From: Gp13-AA77 sp035946735
Lineage (GTDB): Bacteria > Acidobacteriota > Terriglobia > UBA7540
Length of the DNA: 64,000 nt
Direction: 5' to 3'
Assembly: GCA_035946735.1 (NCBI GenBank)
Contig: DASYYZ010000182.1
Coordinates: forward strand, 1-64,000
In this document: positions 26,991 to 35,497 of the stretch, in pieces
Layout: every line of letters starts with the position of its first letter
How positions within the stretch are numbered: position 1 is the first letter of the stretch
Notes under the pieces: model-generated
Database searches by the model: none
What the model was told of the DNA's origin: nothing
What the model saw: the letters and a program-made list of their open reading frames with translations, nothing else
Made by a program: the position numbers and the translations under genes

Positions 26991-27276
26991 ACTGTTGTGC
27001 GCACACTTTTGAGACCATTCGCTCGGCCCAATGAGGGTCCTGAGGAAGGCGATCCGGCCTGCAGGGAGGACGGCGACGCCATCGGTTAGCGTCTGGTTGG
27101 CTCGGATTTAAGGATGCTTTCGTTGCCCACCGGCGGAACACAAGCGACTGAACCGGGCCGAACGCGGGGGAGCCGACGTGGAAACAATCTCCAAAGCTCT
27201 CGAACAGTATGCTCGCCACTGCGGCAGTCCTCCCGAGAATCGAATCGGCCAGAGCCGTGGCTTTGTACAGGATGTT

Positions 27277-27840
27277 TCACTGGCCGCTTCTTGTTGTACC
27301 TGCCTGATTCCTGGGCACATCGAGCATCGCCTCAAGCCTGCGGACCTGCTCCATCACGCTGTCGCGGTTTCTGGAGCGAATGAAGCGAATAGGTGTTCCG
27401 GCATAAACACTCCACGGGCCGAATTCGAAGGCCGCCGGCACGAAGCTGAGGGCGCCAATCACTGTGCCCTCGGGAATATGGTTGGTTGGCATGATGACGG
27501 AGTTGGAACCCACCGCGCTGTAGTCATCGAGTCTGACGTTGCCACGGATCAAATGGCCTTTTACTTGTTCTAAATCAGGCGGGATTATGGTGACGAGATC
27601 ATTGACAAAGTCGTCGCTGGTGCACCAAACTTTCACACCGGATGACAGACTACAGAACTGGCCGATTTCGAACTGCATGTCTGCACCGCCTGCTATACTG
27701 CAGCCCGACGCGATGTGCGTGCAGCGGCCAATGCGCACTTTCGTCGAAAAGTAGCAGTAGTCGTCGATGATCGAGTCCTCTCCGACGATGAAATGGTCAG
27801 GATGGCGGACCCGGATGTTGGGCGAAATGATCGGTTTCAT
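27277..27840 (-). CDS. Left-handed beta-helix acyltransferase (hexapeptide family)
   Basis: A 187-residue protein with repeated [LIV]-G-x4 units: FIVGEDSIIDDYCYFSTKVRIGRCTHIASG in two rungs, then EIGQFCSLSSGVKVWCTS and NVRLDDYSAVGSNSVIMP, closing with GTVIGALSFVPAAFEFGPWSVYAGTPIRFIR, the usual WbbJ/galactoside-acetyltransferase end (Y-x-G-x-P-A/I-R-x-I-R). Such enzymes acetylate a sugar hydroxyl or amine from acetyl-CoA. The usual catalytic His is not obvious, being replaced near NHIPEGTVIG by the loop His of PTNH. It may install acetyl groups that the deacetylases later remove. Confidence 0.75.
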   Translation of the reverse strand: MKPIISPNIRVRHPDHFIVGEDSIIDDYCYFSTKVRIGRCTHIASGCSIAGGADMQFEIGQFCSLSSGVKVWCTSDDFVNDLVTIIPPDLEQVKGHLIRGNVRLDDYSAVGSNSVIMPTNHIPEGTVIGALSFVPAAFEFGPWSVYAGTPIRFIRSRNRDSVMEQVRRLEAMLDVPRNQAGTTRSGQ

Positions 27841-27961
27841 TCTTTTTGAAGGCGCTTGGCAATAGCGAGATCATCCGCTTGCACTACCTTATTCAAGCCC
27901 GTGCTCACCTCCCGTCCGTTGAAAAAGGTGCGTCAGTCACGTGGAGCACCAGGGCTGTCTC

Positions 27962-29275
27962 TTAGCGCAAAACGAGGCTATCCAGAACTCTAGCTTCCGA
28001 TTCAATGTCCTCATTTTGGACGGAACTCTTGGCAGGCCGCGGTGGCGAAAACAGGCTGCCCCTGCCCCAGAAATTCCAGATGTCCACGAGGATCTGTTGG
28101 TCCAGTTCCAGGTTCTTGTAGACGCGGTGCGGGGTGCAAAGGATCAGAATATCACTTTGTTGGATGACCTCATCCAGCGGCAGCAGTGCAGGGTCTCCCT
28201 TCACATAGGGATCCGTGGTCAAGACTGCTTTGGCGCGGACCGCCAGAATCTTCTTCAGCTTGTAACTCAGCGAGGAACGGGGATCATCGCTCTCTGCCTT
28301 GAACGCCATACCCAGTAGTCCGACCGTCATCTCCTCCAGACGACAGGTCGCGGCAAGTCTGTCCACCATGAATTGCGGCATCCCTTCGTTGAGCAGCATC
28401 GCCTGAAAACCAAGGCCAAACTGGTTGCGATAGAAGGTGGCCAGTTGCATCGTGTCTTTAAACAAGCACGGGCCAGCCGCAAAACCAGCCTTGGGAATGT
28501 CTTTGGACCTCGGATAATCCCGCTGCATGCCATCCAGAATCCGGTAGTAGTCCAGATTTGCCGCGCTGGCAATCATGTAGAACTGATTGGTTACCGAAAA
28601 CTGAATATACCGGTAGGCGTTACTGAAAAGCTTTACCAGTTCTGCTTCAATGGGCGCCAGCCGCACGATCTCCGGGGCGATGAGCCTGAACAGTGTAGCG
28701 GCATCCTCTTCCGCCTCCGGCGTGGTGCCGCTTACGATCTGAGGAAGGGTCTGCAATTCCTCAATCGCATGGCCTTCCACTATGCGCTCCGGACAAAAGG
28801 CGACCTTGAGACGCTTGCCCTTCGACTGCAGATACTTGGCCATGGATTCCGTCACACCTGGATAAACCGTGGAGCGCATAACAATGAGCTGCTTCTCGGA
28901 AAGGAACGGCAGCAAAGCGTCAAAGCACCGTGTGATCACCCGAAGGGAAGGTGTCAGGAACTCGTCCACCGGGGTTCCAATTGTGATCACCACAGTCCTC
29001 GCAGCGGCCACGTCCTCCGCCCTCGTTGTGAACAACAAGAGGTTTCGGGCCAACGCTTTCTGCAACAACGGCTCGGCACCCTCCTCCATGAACGGCATCC
29101 GGCCGCCACGTACGACCTCGATGGCCTTCTCGTTGACGTCGTAGATCAGGACCCGCTGGTTCCTGTTTGCAAACACGATCGACAGTGGCAGGCCAACATG
29201 GCCGGCACCTCCGACGACGCAGATATCCACTCGTCGTTCTCTCGTATCCGTTGTTGGTGGTGGAGATCCGCTCAT
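27962..29275 (-). CDS. Nucleotide-sugar dehydrogenase, UDP-glucose/UDP-ManNAc type
   Basis: A 437-residue NAD-dependent four-electron oxidase that makes a UDP-sugar uronic acid. The NAD site is VVGGAGHVGLPL (20-31); the conserved STVYPGVTE, NAYRYIQFSV with N219 near K215, and the catalytic Cys at 270 in GPCLFKDTM are all present, followed by LGMAFKAESDDPRSS. VGGAGHVG rather than VGLGYVG resembles WecC-like members. ATG 29275 is chosen because GGAGG lies 9 nt upstream; the longer frame starts 35 residues earlier. It supplies an acidic sugar, so the polymer is probably anionic. Confidence 0.85.
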   Translation of the reverse strand: MSGSPPPTTDTRERRVDICVVGGAGHVGLPLSIVFANRNQRVLIYDVNEKAIEVVRGGRMPFMEEGAEPLLQKALARNLLLFTTRAEDVAAARTVVITIGTPVDEFLTPSLRVITRCFDALLPFLSEKQLIVMRSTVYPGVTESMAKYLQSKGKRLKVAFCPERIVEGHAIEELQTLPQIVSGTTPEAEEDAATLFRLIAPEIVRLAPIEAELVKLFSNAYRYIQFSVTNQFYMIASAANLDYYRILDGMQRDYPRSKDIPKAGFAAGPCLFKDTMQLATFYRNQFGLGFQAMLLNEGMPQFMVDRLAATCRLEEMTVGLLGMAFKAESDDPRSSLSYKLKKILAVRAKAVLTTDPYVKGDPALLPLDEVIQQSDILILCTPHRVYKNLELDQQILVDIWNFWGRGSLFSPPRPAKSSVQNEDIESEARVLDSLVLR

Positions 29276-29351
29276 CCTTTTTATCCTCCAAGTCCTGGTC
29301 GTGTGGTCGCCCGCTCGCGGTGAATGAGCCCCTTTTTGGTGCTCAATGCCT

Positions 29352-29888
29352 TCATCCGGCGTCACCATGACCCTGCCCAACCGGCAGCCTCTCGCGCAGC
29401 ACCGCCAGCAGTAGCACAGCGAGGTGCAGGGCGTGGTCGACCTTCCCTTCCGTCACGTACCGAATCAGTTCAGACGGGCGGCATTGAAACAATCGGATAT
29501 TTGCCTCCGGAATCACGGCAGGTCGTGTTTGGGTTGCTCGATCCGTGTAAAAACACCAAAGCCGGTTGCCGAGGCGCCCCGTGTCCGGCATCAACTTGCC
29601 GAGGAGTTCGAACTCTTGAGCTTCGTGGCCTGTTTCTTCCAATAGTTCCCGTCTTGCCGCTGCCTCCGGTGATTCGCCATCTTCCACATGTCCACTCGGC
29701 AGTTCCAACGTTTCAACCCCTACCGCCGGCCGATACTGCCGGACCAGAAGAAGCAGTCCTTCGGTCGTAGTCGCCAGAACCGTCACATAATCACTCGTGC
29801 GCACAAAATAGTACGGCGACCCAGAACCATCGATTGCTCTTGCCAGGATATCGAACCACGGCACGGAAAAAACTATCGTGTCATCCAT
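29352..29888 (-). CDS. NUDIX hydrolase, ADP-ribose/NDP-sugar pyrophosphatase-like
   Basis: A 178-residue Nudix protein with the full box GHVEDGESPEAAARRELLEE plus TGHEA (G-x5-E-x7-R-E-U-x-E-E-x-G-U). Upstream are the strands YVTVLATTTEGLLLLVRQYR and VGVETLELPSG, as in ADP-ribose pyrophosphatases and NDP-sugar hydrolases. In this position it may trim unwanted nucleotide sugars, but a housekeeping role is equally possible. It starts at ATG 29888; a 220-bp gap separates it from the sugar transferase on its upstream side. Confidence 0.8.
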   Translation of the reverse strand: MDDTIVFSVPWFDILARAIDGSGSPYYFVRTSDYVTVLATTTEGLLLLVRQYRPAVGVETLELPSGHVEDGESPEAAARRELLEETGHEAQEFELLGKLMPDTGRLGNRLWCFYTDRATQTRPAVIPEANIRLFQCRPSELIRYVTEGKVDHALHLAVLLLAVLRERLPVGQGHGDAG

Positions 29889-30111
29889 CAGGCCAGACTA
29901 TCATGACCAGCCGCTAACGCCTGAGGAAGGCGTTCGGGTGTCAACCGATCGGTACCGCCCTCGCAGGGGCGAGCGCCCTGGACATTGTCAGGTACAGGCC
30001 GTTTGACCGCGGCTCATGCGGCGAAGATTCACCACAGATCCTCGAGAAAGCTATGGTTGTTTCTTTTGCCGGATGCGGATTGACGCACCGAGGCGGCAGC
30101 TTATGCGGCTT

Positions 30112-31509
30112 CTATTTCGCTCCGCGTCCAGACAGCATCACTTTTACCGTCTCGAAGACTATCGCTACGTCAATGAAAAGAGAGAGATTCTTGATATAGA
30201 ACAGATCGAACTCCAACTTTCTTTTCGCCTCTTCGGAGCTCGAACCGTATTTAAATTTTATCTGCGCCCACCCGGTGATGCCGGGCCGAACCGACTGGCG
30301 TTCGACAAAAAGGGGGATCTCGTCCTCCAGCAGGGCACAAAAGTGGGGCCGCTCCGGACGCGGCCCCACCAGGCTCATTTCCCCCCGCAGGACGTTAAAT
30401 AATTGCGGGAGCTCATCCAGGCGATACTTGCGAATGAGGCGTCCCACTCGCGTAACTCGCTCGTCGTCCAGCGCTGCCCACGAGGGTCCGTTGCACTCGG
30501 CATCTTGGTACATCGAGCGAAACTTAAGAATGTTAAACGGATTCCCCCGCAAACCCACGCGTTCTTGACGGAACAAAACGGGACTGCCGGTCTCCAGCCA
30601 GACAGCGACAGCGATCATGCCCATCAGAGGTAGGGCCAAAGCCAGACCAATAAGTGAGAGGGTGACGTCGCCGACTCGTTTTGCCGCCATCAACAGCGCA
30701 GACTTTCGAAAGCCATTGGACAAGATCAGCCAGCTCGGCGACAGGTCATCGAGCGGGATCCTTCCCGTAAACTTCTCGTAAACGGTATGCGCATCCTCGA
30801 CACAGACTCCTGTAAGTTTAAGTCGGAGCAGCTGCTGCAAGGGAGTATAGCCACGTCGTTCTGCGAACGATAGAACGACACGGTCGACTTTTTCCCTAAG
30901 CGCAATTTCTTCCACTTGGTTGACAGCTCCGATGATACCCGGATTCACCAGGGGCTTGCCAACGTTTGCTCCGGTTTCGTCGAGGAAGCCGATGACTTTC
31001 AGGTTCAGTTCAGGCCGTCCCAGAACTTCCCGCACAAAACTAATCCCTGCCTTGCCCGTGCCAACAACGAGCACGCGTCGCGGACGGTTTACCAAGTGAC
31101 CTGCGTGCCTTAATAGGAGGCGGCAACTCAGCAACGAACATACAATCATCGGTACGGCCATCCCCACGACGCCGCGCCCTAGACTAAGCCCAGGTACAGC
31201 ATAATAAAGACCGGCCATCACCAGACAGGCTGTGGCGGAAGCTTGCAGCAATCGCGTTAGCACTACGCCGCGCTGGCTCGTCGTAGCCAAGTCGTACAAT
31301 TCGTTGTAGTACAGCGCAATCTGCCAAATCAGGATTACGAGTATGAATCGAGTGACGTTTCCGCTACTCCACAGTTCTTCTGGAGCGGTACTCGACGCGA
31401 AAAACCTCACAGCGCTGGCGGACGTCAAACCGAGAGCGATGACGACGCTGTCGGCAGTTACCAGCAAAAGGGTCGAGCTCGAGATTCGCAGTCCGCCGAT
31501 TTCAATCAC
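30112..31509 (-). CDS. Exopolysaccharide polyprenyl-phosphate sugar-1-phosphate transferase
   Basis: A 465-residue initiating enzyme. There are about four N-terminal membrane helices (residues 10-130), a soluble Rossmann-like part with VLVVGTGKAGISFV, and a further hydrophobic segment before the catalytic domain (VTLSLIGLALALPLMGMIAVAV). The catalytic part has FRQERVGLRGNPFNILKFRS and RKYRLDELPQLFNVLRGEMS followed by LVGPRPERP, the signature of the WcaJ/PglC family; it also fits the PEP-CTERM-associated group (TIGR03013-like). It loads the first sugar phosphate onto undecaprenyl phosphate. GTG 31509 has no good ribosome site. Confidence 0.85.
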   Translation of the reverse strand: MIEIGGLRISSSTLLLVTADSVVIALGLTSASAVRFFASSTAPEELWSSGNVTRFILVILIWQIALYYNELYDLATTSQRGVVLTRLLQASATACLVMAGLYYAVPGLSLGRGVVGMAVPMIVCSLLSCRLLLRHAGHLVNRPRRVLVVGTGKAGISFVREVLGRPELNLKVIGFLDETGANVGKPLVNPGIIGAVNQVEEIALREKVDRVVLSFAERRGYTPLQQLLRLKLTGVCVEDAHTVYEKFTGRIPLDDLSPSWLILSNGFRKSALLMAAKRVGDVTLSLIGLALALPLMGMIAVAVWLETGSPVLFRQERVGLRGNPFNILKFRSMYQDAECNGPSWAALDDERVTRVGRLIRKYRLDELPQLFNVLRGEMSLVGPRPERPHFCALLEDEIPLFVERQSVRPGITGWAQIKFKYGSSSEEAKRKLEFDLFYIKNLSLFIDVAIVFETVKVMLSGRGAK

Positions 31510-31880
31510 GTTTGGAAAGTGCGGCGCTGACCGTTACGCGCAGGCACACCAGGTCTTGCGGTTTCTACGGAACCGACGAGAACAGAACATGGGTGGCGGG
31601 CGTCATTCCGACCCGGCACTCGCATCGTCAGGTTGAATTGCTGCCTCCAGGCTACGTTCGTCGCGGTCAATGTGGTGGCTTTGTGGCAAGTAGGGGCTTA
31701 AACCGGATCGAAAATTGTACTCTAGTGCGCCGTGCCGACTATTAGAGACGACGCGTGGCCTTCAACGAGAGGTTGAGCTTAACCGGCCATCCACCCGAGC
31801 CTGTCACCTTCGTAGTAACCGACCTGAATTGACGTGGTCCGACGGCAGGCCTAGGCCCCGAGGGCATTCTACTGGCCGAA
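31510..31880. other. 371-bp gap without a recognised gene
   Basis: No frame here has coding character. A TACAAT hexamer on the minus strand could be a -10 for the sugar transferase, but no matching -35 is visible at the right distance. I see no repeat or hairpin of note. Confidence 0.4.
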
Positions 31881-32966
31881 CTACTTGGCCAGATACCGCC
31901 GAATTGGCGGCCCAAGAACAGCAGTCAGTTTGGTCGGCACAATCCCTCTCCACATTGACGACATAAACACCGCGAACCGGCCCGAGCTATTTATAGTTTG
32001 AATTGGCTGCGCCGAAGCACGGCCGGGTTGAGAAATGCAATAGCAGTTATAGACCTCCACACTCGCGCCCCACTTCCTCTTGAACTGATATTGGCCATGG
32101 TAACGAACCGAGCCAAGATCGAAGAGGCGCAGACCAGCAGCAATCGACCACTCAATAAGTTCCCAGTGAGCAAGATCGTTGGGTCGCATGGACCAAGTCC
32201 TGCAATCGGAGGCCGTAACAAGCGTATGGATTCGTTGGCCCGTCACGACCCCTAAAAGCGCGCCGATCAGATCCGCTTTGTCCATAACCCAGGCTGCGAC
32301 AACGTTGTCGCCCAGCTCCTCGGCGAGCTTCACGAAGAAGCTTTGAGGATGCGGCGGAACTCCAAGACGCTTCATCGACTTTAGGTACAAAGTGTAGAAG
32401 GGATCTTCGACAGCGCGCGACCCCCGGCGAATCTCGGTGGTGAGCCCCGCTCGGCGGGCTCGGTTTACACCCTTGCGAGCTTCATAGGTAAGAGAGCGCA
32501 GCCACATGAGCTCCTTCTCATAAAGCTTCAACACGGCATAGCAGTGCAGCGGATGTCTGACGCAAAGGTCTGTTCCAGACATCGCTTCGCATCCGATCCC
32601 TCCCCGGATTTCCACAGTTTGGCACCCTTCCTCCTGTGCCAGCTGCATTAACAGCGCAGGGAGTGCTTTCTGCTGCTCTACAACCAGATCGAGTGTCAGC
32701 GGCCCACCGTACTCGTTGAACGGCTGCGATACGAGGCGTCCCGGTCCACGCGATACAACTACTGACGGGAACACACCGACTCTTTTCCCTTGGTCCATTA
32801 TGTTCAGATAGACAGACTTGTAGTCGTACGCCTCCTCGAGTACCCGTTTATAGCCCCAGAGGTGGCAAAACCGACCCTCGGGATGTTGCCTAACGAATTC
32901 ATCCCAAGCCGTCGCATCCCCAGGCGTTGCGCGAGAGAGGAGGAGATTCGCAACCTGTGCTGGCAT
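31881..32966 (-). CDS. FemAB/GNAT-like acyltransferase, exosortase-A-associated type
   Basis: A 361-residue protein made of two GNAT-like halves. Recognised parts are DATAWDEFVRQHPEGRFCHLWGYKRVLEEAY at the start, FNEYGGPL, SLTYEARKGVNRARRAGL and, near the end, LFDLGSVRYHGQYQFKRKWG, a characteristic FemAB-like close (F-D-x-G-x4-x-G-x-x-x-F-K-x-x-W-G). Homologues called FemAB in exosortase clusters (TIGR03019-like) are thought to add an acyl or amino acid to the glycan or its precursor, by analogy with the Fem aminoacyl transferases; that is inference. It starts at ATG 32966, 50 bp after the antiterminator gene ends. Confidence 0.8.
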   Translation of the reverse strand: MPAQVANLLLSRATPGDATAWDEFVRQHPEGRFCHLWGYKRVLEEAYDYKSVYLNIMDQGKRVGVFPSVVVSRGPGRLVSQPFNEYGGPLTLDLVVEQQKALPALLMQLAQEEGCQTVEIRGGIGCEAMSGTDLCVRHPLHCYAVLKLYEKELMWLRSLTYEARKGVNRARRAGLTTEIRRGSRAVEDPFYTLYLKSMKRLGVPPHPQSFFVKLAEELGDNVVAAWVMDKADLIGALLGVVTGQRIHTLVTASDCRTWSMRPNDLAHWELIEWSIAAGLRLFDLGSVRYHGQYQFKRKWGASVEVYNCYCISQPGRASAQPIQTINSSGRFAVFMSSMWRGIVPTKLTAVLGPPIRRYLAK

Positions 32967-33016
32967 ATTGGCTGGCGACCAACCACGCTACGATCTGAAA
33001 AGCAGACGTAAAGCTA

Positions 33017-33577
33017 TTACGCTACTCGTCGCGGCAGCGCGACGACCCGTTCAACTATGGACACGTCAACTTCCGTTGCGACACATTTCTGCAGGATGTC
33101 CACGGAAAGAACAAGCCGGCATGAGTTCTTCTTGCGGACTAACGTTCCCTCTATCCCTTCAAGGGGCCCGGATTTGACTCTGACCCGATCGCCGCACCTC
33201 AGAAAAGGATGAGGCTCGACTTGCAGGCAATTCTCAACGAGTCGGCGAACGGCTTCAATTTCCGGCTGCGGAATCACAGCCGGACGACCCGCAACCGTTA
33301 CAATGGAGCGGAACCCAGCGGTCGTTACAACCTCCAGCCGACGCTCGAGGCCACCCTGAACAAACACGTAACCGGGAAATAGAGGAAGCGTGACCTTCTT
33401 GATACGGTCACCCCACTGGTGCATGGCCACGTAAAGCGGCAAGAAGACTTCGAATCCTTTCTCGGAAAGAATGCGTGCCACAACTTTTTCGTGTTGGTGG
33501 GCAGTATAGAGAGCATACCACGATTTCGTTTCCTTATCGTTCGTTCCGTTGTAGTTAAGGTGCGACTTTTGGTCCAT
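33017..33577 (-). CDS. NusG-like transcription antiterminator (UpxY/RfaH type)
   Basis: A 186-residue specialised NusG paralogue. The NGN domain is SWYALYTAHQHEKVVARILSEKG and LPLFPGYVFV (about residues 17-90), and the C-terminal KOW part is CGDRVRVKSGPLEGIEGTLV. UpxY and RfaH proteins bind RNA polymerase paused in a leader and allow it to read through long capsule or LPS operons. Its location at the promoter-proximal end of a 33-kb, mostly one-direction exopolysaccharide cluster matches that role. ATG 33577 is chosen because GGAG lies 9 nt upstream; the frame is open to 33688 without a family match. Confidence 0.85.
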   Translation of the reverse strand: MDQKSHLNYNGTNDKETKSWYALYTAHQHEKVVARILSEKGFEVFLPLYVAMHQWGDRIKKVTLPLFPGYVFVQGGLERRLEVVTTAGFRSIVTVAGRPAVIPQPEIEAVRRLVENCLQVEPHPFLRCGDRVRVKSGPLEGIEGTLVRKKNSCRLVLSVDILQKCVATEVDVSIVERVVALPRRVA

Positions 33578-33706
33578 ACAATACAGCTCCGCCCTCTGAC
33601 TCACAGGAGATGCCTTTTCCAAACCCTTCCCGGTCGAAAACGTTGGCCTACATACTCTGGTCTTCAACCCCAAGGTGAAGACCTTCAACAGTCCGCAGCG
33701 CGGACT

Positions 33707-34096
33707 CTAATGCCTTGACCCGGCCACGAGTGTCTTGGGCCCATCTCGCAGGAATCGAGCACTAGTATGAAACTGAACTGCGATCTCGTAGGGCGACTCC
33801 TGCTGGGCCCGCACCACGATCGCTCCGAAATGAATCGTCGTTATTTCGCGGTTACGGTTTACAAAGTGCACGTCTAACCCAAGGCGCGTTCCAACTGCCA
33901 ACGGTGCCGCCAGCCGAAACCGCGCGCCGAATTCCCCGATATCGCAGAGGTGCCCCTCGCCGGACCAACCAGCTCGAGCGCGCCGCACACTAACCGCGAC
34001 TAGGCACGAGAGCTGGAATCGCTTGGCACGACGTCTTTCAAGAGACATGTCAGTAACAACTACCTTACCGTGCCTACCCGGCCGATAATGGTACAT
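33707..34096 (-). CDS. PilZ-domain protein, possible c-di-GMP sensor
   Basis: A small protein of about 129 residues, essentially one PilZ domain. The N-terminal switch has RRRAKRFQLSCLVAVSV (R-x3-R form), and the second motif is DIGEFGARFRL, where the usual D/N-x-S-x-x-G has Gly in place of Ser. Later strands include GTRLGLDVHFV and YEIAVQFH. PilZ domains bind cyclic di-GMP and often control exopolysaccharide output. It lies just ahead of the antiterminator gene in the same direction, about 180 bp from a candidate promoter. The start may be ATG 34096 (GGAG 13 nt upstream) or ATG 34048. Confidence 0.75.
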   Translation of the reverse strand: MYHYRPGRHGKVVVTDMSLERRRAKRFQLSCLVAVSVRRARAGWSGEGHLCDIGEFGARFRLAAPLAVGTRLGLDVHFVNRNREITTIHFGAIVVRAQQESPYEIAVQFHTSARFLRDGPKTLVAGSRH

Positions 34097-34521
34097 GATT
34101 TTTGCTGTTCTCCAGGACGAAGTCAATCGCCAGAAGTGAGGGTTTTATGCTTGACCCATAAGCATGGCAGGCGCTTTAGCTTGACCAATCTATTGAGCTA
34201 CGTGAGGAACCCTGGGTTAGGTGGGTTCGTCGCCAGGTATGAGGTAGCCTTTCCGGGCGAGTATTTCGTTAGTTATGTAACTTGATTTAAGCCTCGCGTC
34301 AAAGCATAGTTGTTGCCATCAATAGCAAGGAGCTAGTCAGGTAACTGAAGCTATCTACTGATTATCCTTTGATCGAATAAGGGTAGGCCTGTATCGGTTG
34401 GGTCGGTGGCGAAGGCACGGGCCACGTCAGAGACAGAACCTGTGGCCGCCTCGAATCAAATGAATTTCCATAACGAAACCCCGAAAGACATGGGCACCCT
34501 CAAATGCCTCCCCACTCCACG
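34097..34521. other. 425-bp control region ahead of the exopolysaccharide run
   Basis: No gene is supported here. On the minus strand it contains a candidate promoter (34274-34302) and about 180 nt of untranslated leader before the PilZ start. A leader of this size is where a NusG-like antiterminator would be expected to act, but I do not recognise an ops-like element. Confidence 0.45.
34274..34302 (-). promoter_or_regulatory. Candidate sigma-70 promoter for PilZ/antiterminator and the cluster
   Basis: On the minus strand TTGACG (34297-34302) is followed after 17 nt by TACATA (34274-34279). The -35 matches consensus at five of six positions; the -10 is weak. Its location upstream of the first genes of the minus-strand run supports it. 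Confidence 0.4.
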
Positions 34522-35349
34522 TCAAGTCAGCCTAGCACGATCCGGCTCTCGGGCTACTGCTTGGCGCGACGAGGCACTAGCCTCTCCCGGCCACCTCTTG
34601 CGGCGGCCCACCGGCTGTGACGTTGTTTCCGGTCGCCGACGTTGCTCAGATCGGGTGGCACTCACCGCATCTGTGGAAATGGGTGCGTCTGATTGCGCTA
34701 TCTCCGGTCCAAATAGCTTCTTATGATCAACCACCTGGAAGTAGTACATCGCCGCCGCAAATCTACCGCCTACTTTGAGCTTCTTATAGATGCTGACAAG
34801 ATGGGTCTTAACCGTGTGGTCAGATACGCAGAGACGACCTGCGATTTCCTTATTCTGGTAACCTTCGGCAACCAAAGCCAGAACGTCGAACTCACGTCGA
34901 GTAAGCCCTGCCTCCGCATCTCCGTCTGACGAGTCCCGTCGGAGAAGTTGACTGATGATTCGGGTAGCGGCCTCATGACTGATCCAGAGCTCTCCGGCTG
35001 CGACCGCTCTCAGTGCTCTTTCAAGTACCAGAGGGTCTGATGCCTTCGAGACACAACCTCGAGCCCCCAACCTGATCGCCTGCCCTTCAAACTCTTCATC
35101 TCCGCGATGTGTGACAAGCACGGCTTTTGCTGACGGAAGACGCTGGTGAAACAGGGAAACGGTTTCGAGACCGGCCGCCGGATCCAGAGACTCAATTAGC
35201 ACGATATCTGCATCTAATTCGTCAAACAGTGAAACGGCGGCAGCTGCGTCCTCCAGGTCTGCAACGACACTGATATCCTTTATGGGTAACAGAAGAGCAC
35301 AAAGCGCTTTTCTGACTAGGGTATAGTCTGCCAATAATATTACTTTCAC
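34522..35349 (-). CDS. Orphan NarL/LuxR-type response regulator with Glu at the phosphorylation site
   Basis: A 275-residue regulator: receiver domain residues 1-120, linker, LuxR-type HTH 148-195 (GLTRREFDVLALVAEGYQNK and VSDHTVKTHLVSIYKKLKV). Compared with NarL, the acidic pair is A7-D8 instead of DD, and the phospho-acceptor is E53 (DIVLIESLDP against DLILLDLNMP); T80 and K102 are kept. It may therefore act independently of phosphorylation, Glu mimicking the active state. The GTG at 35349 is firmly placed by GGAGG 8 nt upstream and an extended -10. No sensor kinase adjoins it; it faces the control region of the exopolysaccharide cluster, the probable target. A tail of about 70 residues has no known domain. 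Confidence 0.85.
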   Translation of the reverse strand: MKVILLADYTLVRKALCALLLPIKDISVVADLEDAAAAVSLFDELDADIVLIESLDPAAGLETVSLFHQRLPSAKAVLVTHRGDEEFEGQAIRLGARGCVSKASDPLVLERALRAVAAGELWISHEAATRIISQLLRRDSSDGDAEAGLTRREFDVLALVAEGYQNKEIAGRLCVSDHTVKTHLVSIYKKLKVGGRFAAAMYYFQVVDHKKLFGPEIAQSDAPISTDAVSATRSEQRRRPETTSQPVGRRKRWPGEASASSRQAVAREPDRARLT

Positions 35350-35374
35350 GAAGACTACCTCCAGCGTCGTCGGT

Positions 35375-35383
35375 AATATAGCA
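35375..35383 (-). promoter_or_regulatory. Extended -10 promoter of the LuxR-type regulator
   Basis: On the minus strand TGCTATATT (TGn plus a TATATT hexamer matching five of six) ends about 26 nt before the GTG start, giving a short leader that contains the GGAGG. A TTGCCG lies 14 nt upstream, too close for a standard -35. Confidence 0.45.
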
Positions 35384-35497
35384 CAAATCGAAGACGGCAA
35401 CGCACTTTATTCCTTACGGGTTCTAAGACAGGCCGATTTATTGATTTATATATATAAAGGCAGTACAGAAGCCCAGTATTTCGAAACTCGTTCCGAA

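Noticed and set aside
26983..27219. Possible short gene upstream of the GT2 gene
   Set aside because: It overlaps the GT2 start, has no recognised domain and three frames are equally open there.
28373..29323. Open frame of 316 codons on the plus strand
   Set aside because: It is antisense to the nucleotide-sugar dehydrogenase and has no family pattern.
555..34096. Exosortase gene or Wzx flippase hidden in the exopolysaccharide cluster
   Set aside because: The only polytopic proteins are the PAP2 phosphatase, the O-antigen ligase-type protein, the GT2 enzyme and the sugar transferase; none has exosortase or flippase features.
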